Position numbers and translations under genes: made by a program. Of a stretch of 64,000 nt of DNA, positions 62,095-64,000 are shown piece after piece (position 1 is the stretch's first letter; every line of letters begins with the position of its first letter). The stretch is from JAKLQR01 sp963753165 (GTDB lineage: Bacteria; Nitrospirota; Thermodesulfovibrionia; Thermodesulfovibrionales; SM23-35), in the NCBI GenBank assembly GCA_963753165.1, contig CAVWBP010000009.1:186001-250000 (forward strand), in the 5' to 3' direction. The notes beneath the pieces were generated by a model, which saw only the letters and a list, made by a program, of their open reading frames with translations, was not told the DNA's origin and ran no database searches.

Positions 62095-62881
62095 CTAACC
62101 TGTTAAAGGGTCCTGCATCCCCGCCTCCTGAAACCCTTTGGCCCTGAACACGCAACTGTCGCATCTGCCGCAGGGTATGAAGACGTGCCAGCGTTAGAGT
62201 TTGGGGTACGGAGACTCTGTTTCTTTTGCCTTTTCACTCTTATTTGCTCATGCTTTGAGCTTTGCTTTGGTTGCGGGTCATAACAACTCCAAGTCAGCGC
62301 ATAATCAAGTCCCAGTTCAGTCCCCTTTTTGATAATTTCGGATTTTTTCATCCGGAGAAGGGGTGCGTGAATATGAAATTGCATTTTTTTCTCAACGGAG
62401 GCCTTTGTTGCAAGGTTGGCCATTGCTTCATATGCCTTAAGATATTCCGGCCTGCAGTCAGGATACCCGCTGTAATCGACTGCGTTCGCGCCGATAAAAA
62501 TATGTTCTGCAAGAAGAACTTCGGCCCATGCAAGAGCGAAGGAGAGGAAGATGGTATTCCGGGCAGGAACGTAAGTGACGGGAGGATGAAGGATGAAGGT
62601 CCCGAACCGCTTAAGGTATCTTTTAAACGTTTCTTCGGCACTGCCATATCGGAGGTCAGTGCAGAACCCCCTATTTCTCTGAGATCGAATTGTATCACTA
62701 GATGCTGTTCAACCCCAAAGGCCGAGGCGACCATCTGTGCAGACTTAAGCTCCCTTGCGTGCCGTTGACTGTAGTCGAAACTCAGGGCATAGATTTCGTA
62801 TCCCCCGGATTTTGCAATCGCGAGTGTTGTCGCGGAGTCGATCCCGCCGCTCAGGAGGACTAACGCTTTATTCCCGGTCAT
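62095..62881 (-). pseudogene. queC: 7-cyano-7-deazaguanine synthase QueC, broken by two frameshifts
   Basis: QueC makes preQ0 for queuosine in an ATP-dependent step. Three frames carry the parts: 62881 to about 62580 (ALVLLSGGIDSATTLAIAKS with the PP-loop, ALTSDMAVPKK), about 62580-62240 (VTYVPARNTIFLSFALAWAE, GANAVDYSGYPDCRPEY, LTWSCYDPQ), and 62180-62095 (FIPCGRCDSCVFRAKGFQEA, ending DPLTG at TAG). Between CYDPQ and PCGRC there are roughly 90 extra bases with no QueC match. Two breaks plus extra sequence favour true decay over one sequencing slip. Confidence 0.87.
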
Positions 62882-62889
62882 TGGAAATG

Positions 62890-63939
62890 TTAATAAATAT
62901 CGTCGGATGTCCCCTGGACACCATCAGGTCCGGGGCTGAGGACAATGAAGGCATAATTATTTTGAGTGTAGAAATACGGGTTTCCCCACGGGTCCGCTTT
63001 CCGGGAAATCATGTCGAGTTTTTCAGGGTATGCACCGTGCTCGAATTTGTAAACCTTGATTTCGAACCTTATATCATCGATTGTCTCGGCGGCCCTCAGT
63101 TTTTTAAACATCTGGCTGCCATCAATAAAGACAGAATACAGGGATACTAGCAGTGCAAGAACGATTGCAAAGACTGGGGTTAGACGGTAAGAGGCTGAAG
63201 GCTTCTTTGGCGCAGTAAAAGGTATCTCTCCAACAACCGGCGCCTCTGTTGTCAATTCTATCGCATGTTTTTCGAGCAGAGAGACAAGGGTTTTCGATAC
63301 CTCGAAATCGTCATGTCCGCTCAGGTCAATAATGGTGCTCACATCGTTTTCACCGTCGACCAGGGAGAGAATATCCTCTTCGTTCTCGGTGAGTTCGGCA
63401 GTGTGGCCGGATATTTTTAAAAATACGGTATCGAGTGTGATTTTCCCTTCTATGAGCGTCCATTCGTCAACAATCCGCAACCCTTCCATGAGTAAGTGCT
63501 GGGTATCAATGGATATGGGGATATCTTTATCTGCAGGCACTTCCTGTGGAGTGAACTCATAGGTGCCGTCTTTCCAGGCGAATACCTGGATTATGGTCTC
63601 TTTAATCTGAATTGTCAGTATCTCCTCAAGCTGTTCTTTTGTGACCAGTCCTTTTCTGATCAGAAGATTGCCGAATTTGATATTGGTGCTCCGCTGTTCA
63701 TCGAGCAAGCCCTGAAGCTGTTCTTCGCGAAGGATTTCTTTTTTTACAAGGATTTTGCCGAGCCTGTTTGCCTCTATCCTCCGTTTTGATTCGGCGCCGG
63801 CGATATGCCCTTCGATGAAGAGCAGCCTGATTTTGTCCATCCTGCTGTCGATTGTAAGAACCCCGGTCTTCCGCTGGAAGAAGATGAGCTGAAGAATATC
63901 AGCGAGACCGAAATCTTTGAGAGAGCCTTCTAAAGCCAT
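62890..63939 (-). CDS. DUF4388 (PATAN) protein fused to a pseudopilin-like C-terminus
   Basis: 349 residues. Residues 1-160 are DUF4388/PATAN: LEGSLKDFGLADILQLIFFQ, RKTGVLTI, then repeats such as RLGKILVKKEILREEQLQGL. About 160-245 is a linker domain. After one membrane span (LTPVFAIVLALLVSLYSVFI, about 260-280) the C-terminus matches the soluble part of type II secretion pseudopilin GspG: YKFEHGAYPEKL, DPWGNPYFYTQN, SPGPDGVQGTSDDI with the calcium-loop pattern. It has no prepilin cleavage signal because the membrane span is internal. The ATG overlaps the previous frame's stop. Confidence 0.8.
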   Translation of the reverse strand: MALEGSLKDFGLADILQLIFFQRKTGVLTIDSRMDKIRLLFIEGHIAGAESKRRIEANRLGKILVKKEILREEQLQGLLDEQRSTNIKFGNLLIRKGLVTKEQLEEILTIQIKETIIQVFAWKDGTYEFTPQEVPADKDIPISIDTQHLLMEGLRIVDEWTLIEGKITLDTVFLKISGHTAELTENEEDILSLVDGENDVSTIIDLSGHDDFEVSKTLVSLLEKHAIELTTEAPVVGEIPFTAPKKPSASYRLTPVFAIVLALLVSLYSVFIDGSQMFKKLRAAETIDDIRFEIKVYKFEHGAYPEKLDMISRKADPWGNPYFYTQNNYAFIVLSPGPDGVQGTSDDIY

Positions 63940-64000
63940 CCTTTTAAAATCCTCCGCCTGGTAATGATGTTAGCCAAACCATAGACGATTACCATAAGAA
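63930..64000 (-). CDS. C-terminal end of an unidentified membrane-type protein
   Basis: A minus-strand frame enters from beyond base 64000 and ends with TAG at 63930-63932, overlapping the start of the DUF4388 gene by 10 bases. The visible end reads LMVIVYGLANIITRRRILKG then WL, a hydrophobic helix followed by a basic tail as at the cytoplasmic end of an inner-membrane protein. Too short to identify. Confidence 0.4.
   Translation of the reverse strand, partial: LMVIVYGLANIITRRRILKGWL

Overview
The window looks like chromosomal DNA of a Gram-negative, free-living member of the Nitrospirota (Thermodesulfovibrio-like) or a near relative. This is inferred from the style of the proteins and from the gene order pheA-hisC-aroF-tyrA-aroA-cmk-ispH-rpsA-sppA-ihf; no database search was possible. 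MsbA, a WaaE-like transferase, an O-antigen ligase and a lipoprotein with a lipobox show a diderm envelope. There is no rRNA, prophage, CRISPR array or complete insertion sequence. The only certain RNA gene is tmRNA (ssrA), next to smpB.

Layout. 1-6.4 kb: cell-wall amidase with a GerM-like neighbour, a sulfotransferase, a receiver-PAS-PAS protein, ssrA-smpB and UDP-glucose dehydrogenase. 6.5-17 kb: an envelope polysaccharide/LPS cluster (O-antigen ligase fused to a GT4 transferase, another GT4, an ArnT-like GT39, UDP-xylose synthase, a GalE-like epimerase, a WaaE-like GT2, MsbA and a DUF3108 protein). 17-25.7 kb: hisA-hisF, DUF167, serS, dGTPase, an S24-type repressor, a probable small RNA, a TGS GTPase and gyrA. 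25.8-33 kb: comM-like AAA gene, a pair of tiny paralogous proteins, an ABC ATPase, a creatininase-family hydrolase, a coiled-coil protein, an SDR protein, a broken class II photolyase and a small Cys-rich protein. 33-38 kb: a signalling locus with a GGDEF protein opposite a HEAT-repeat/HD-GYP pair. 38-48 kb: a long aromatic amino acid/cmk/ispH/rpsA/sppA/HU operon. 48-56 kb: a CobA-HemD fusion, a lipid-linked sugar module (PAP2-GT39 fusion, GT2, flippase-like protein), SixA, a beta-CASP hydrolase and a GroES-like protein. 56-64 kb: lipoprotein plus HD-GYP sensor, a DUF4325/winged-helix protein with a strong operator candidate, rmuC, several small conserved proteins, a broken queC and a PATAN-pseudopilin fusion.

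The genes work together mainly in three ways. Ugd, Uxs and the GalE-like enzyme can supply uronate and pentose nucleotide sugars to the surrounding transferases, with MsbA and the O-antigen ligase completing export. The aromatic operon joins chorismate, Phe and Tyr synthesis to growth genes. At least four c-di-GMP or phospho-signalling proteins suggest surface-associated life.

Four genes (comM, phr, ispH, queC) carry frameshifts and two more (dgt, rpsA) have odd starts. Because ispH is normally essential, some of these are probably sequence errors. The most interesting unexplained items are the twin YDLLWK mini-proteins at 27.4-27.9 kb, a promoter-operator-terminator unit at 22.1 kb that looks like a small RNA gene, and the 19-bp palindrome on the promoter of the DUF4325 gene at 58.6 kb.
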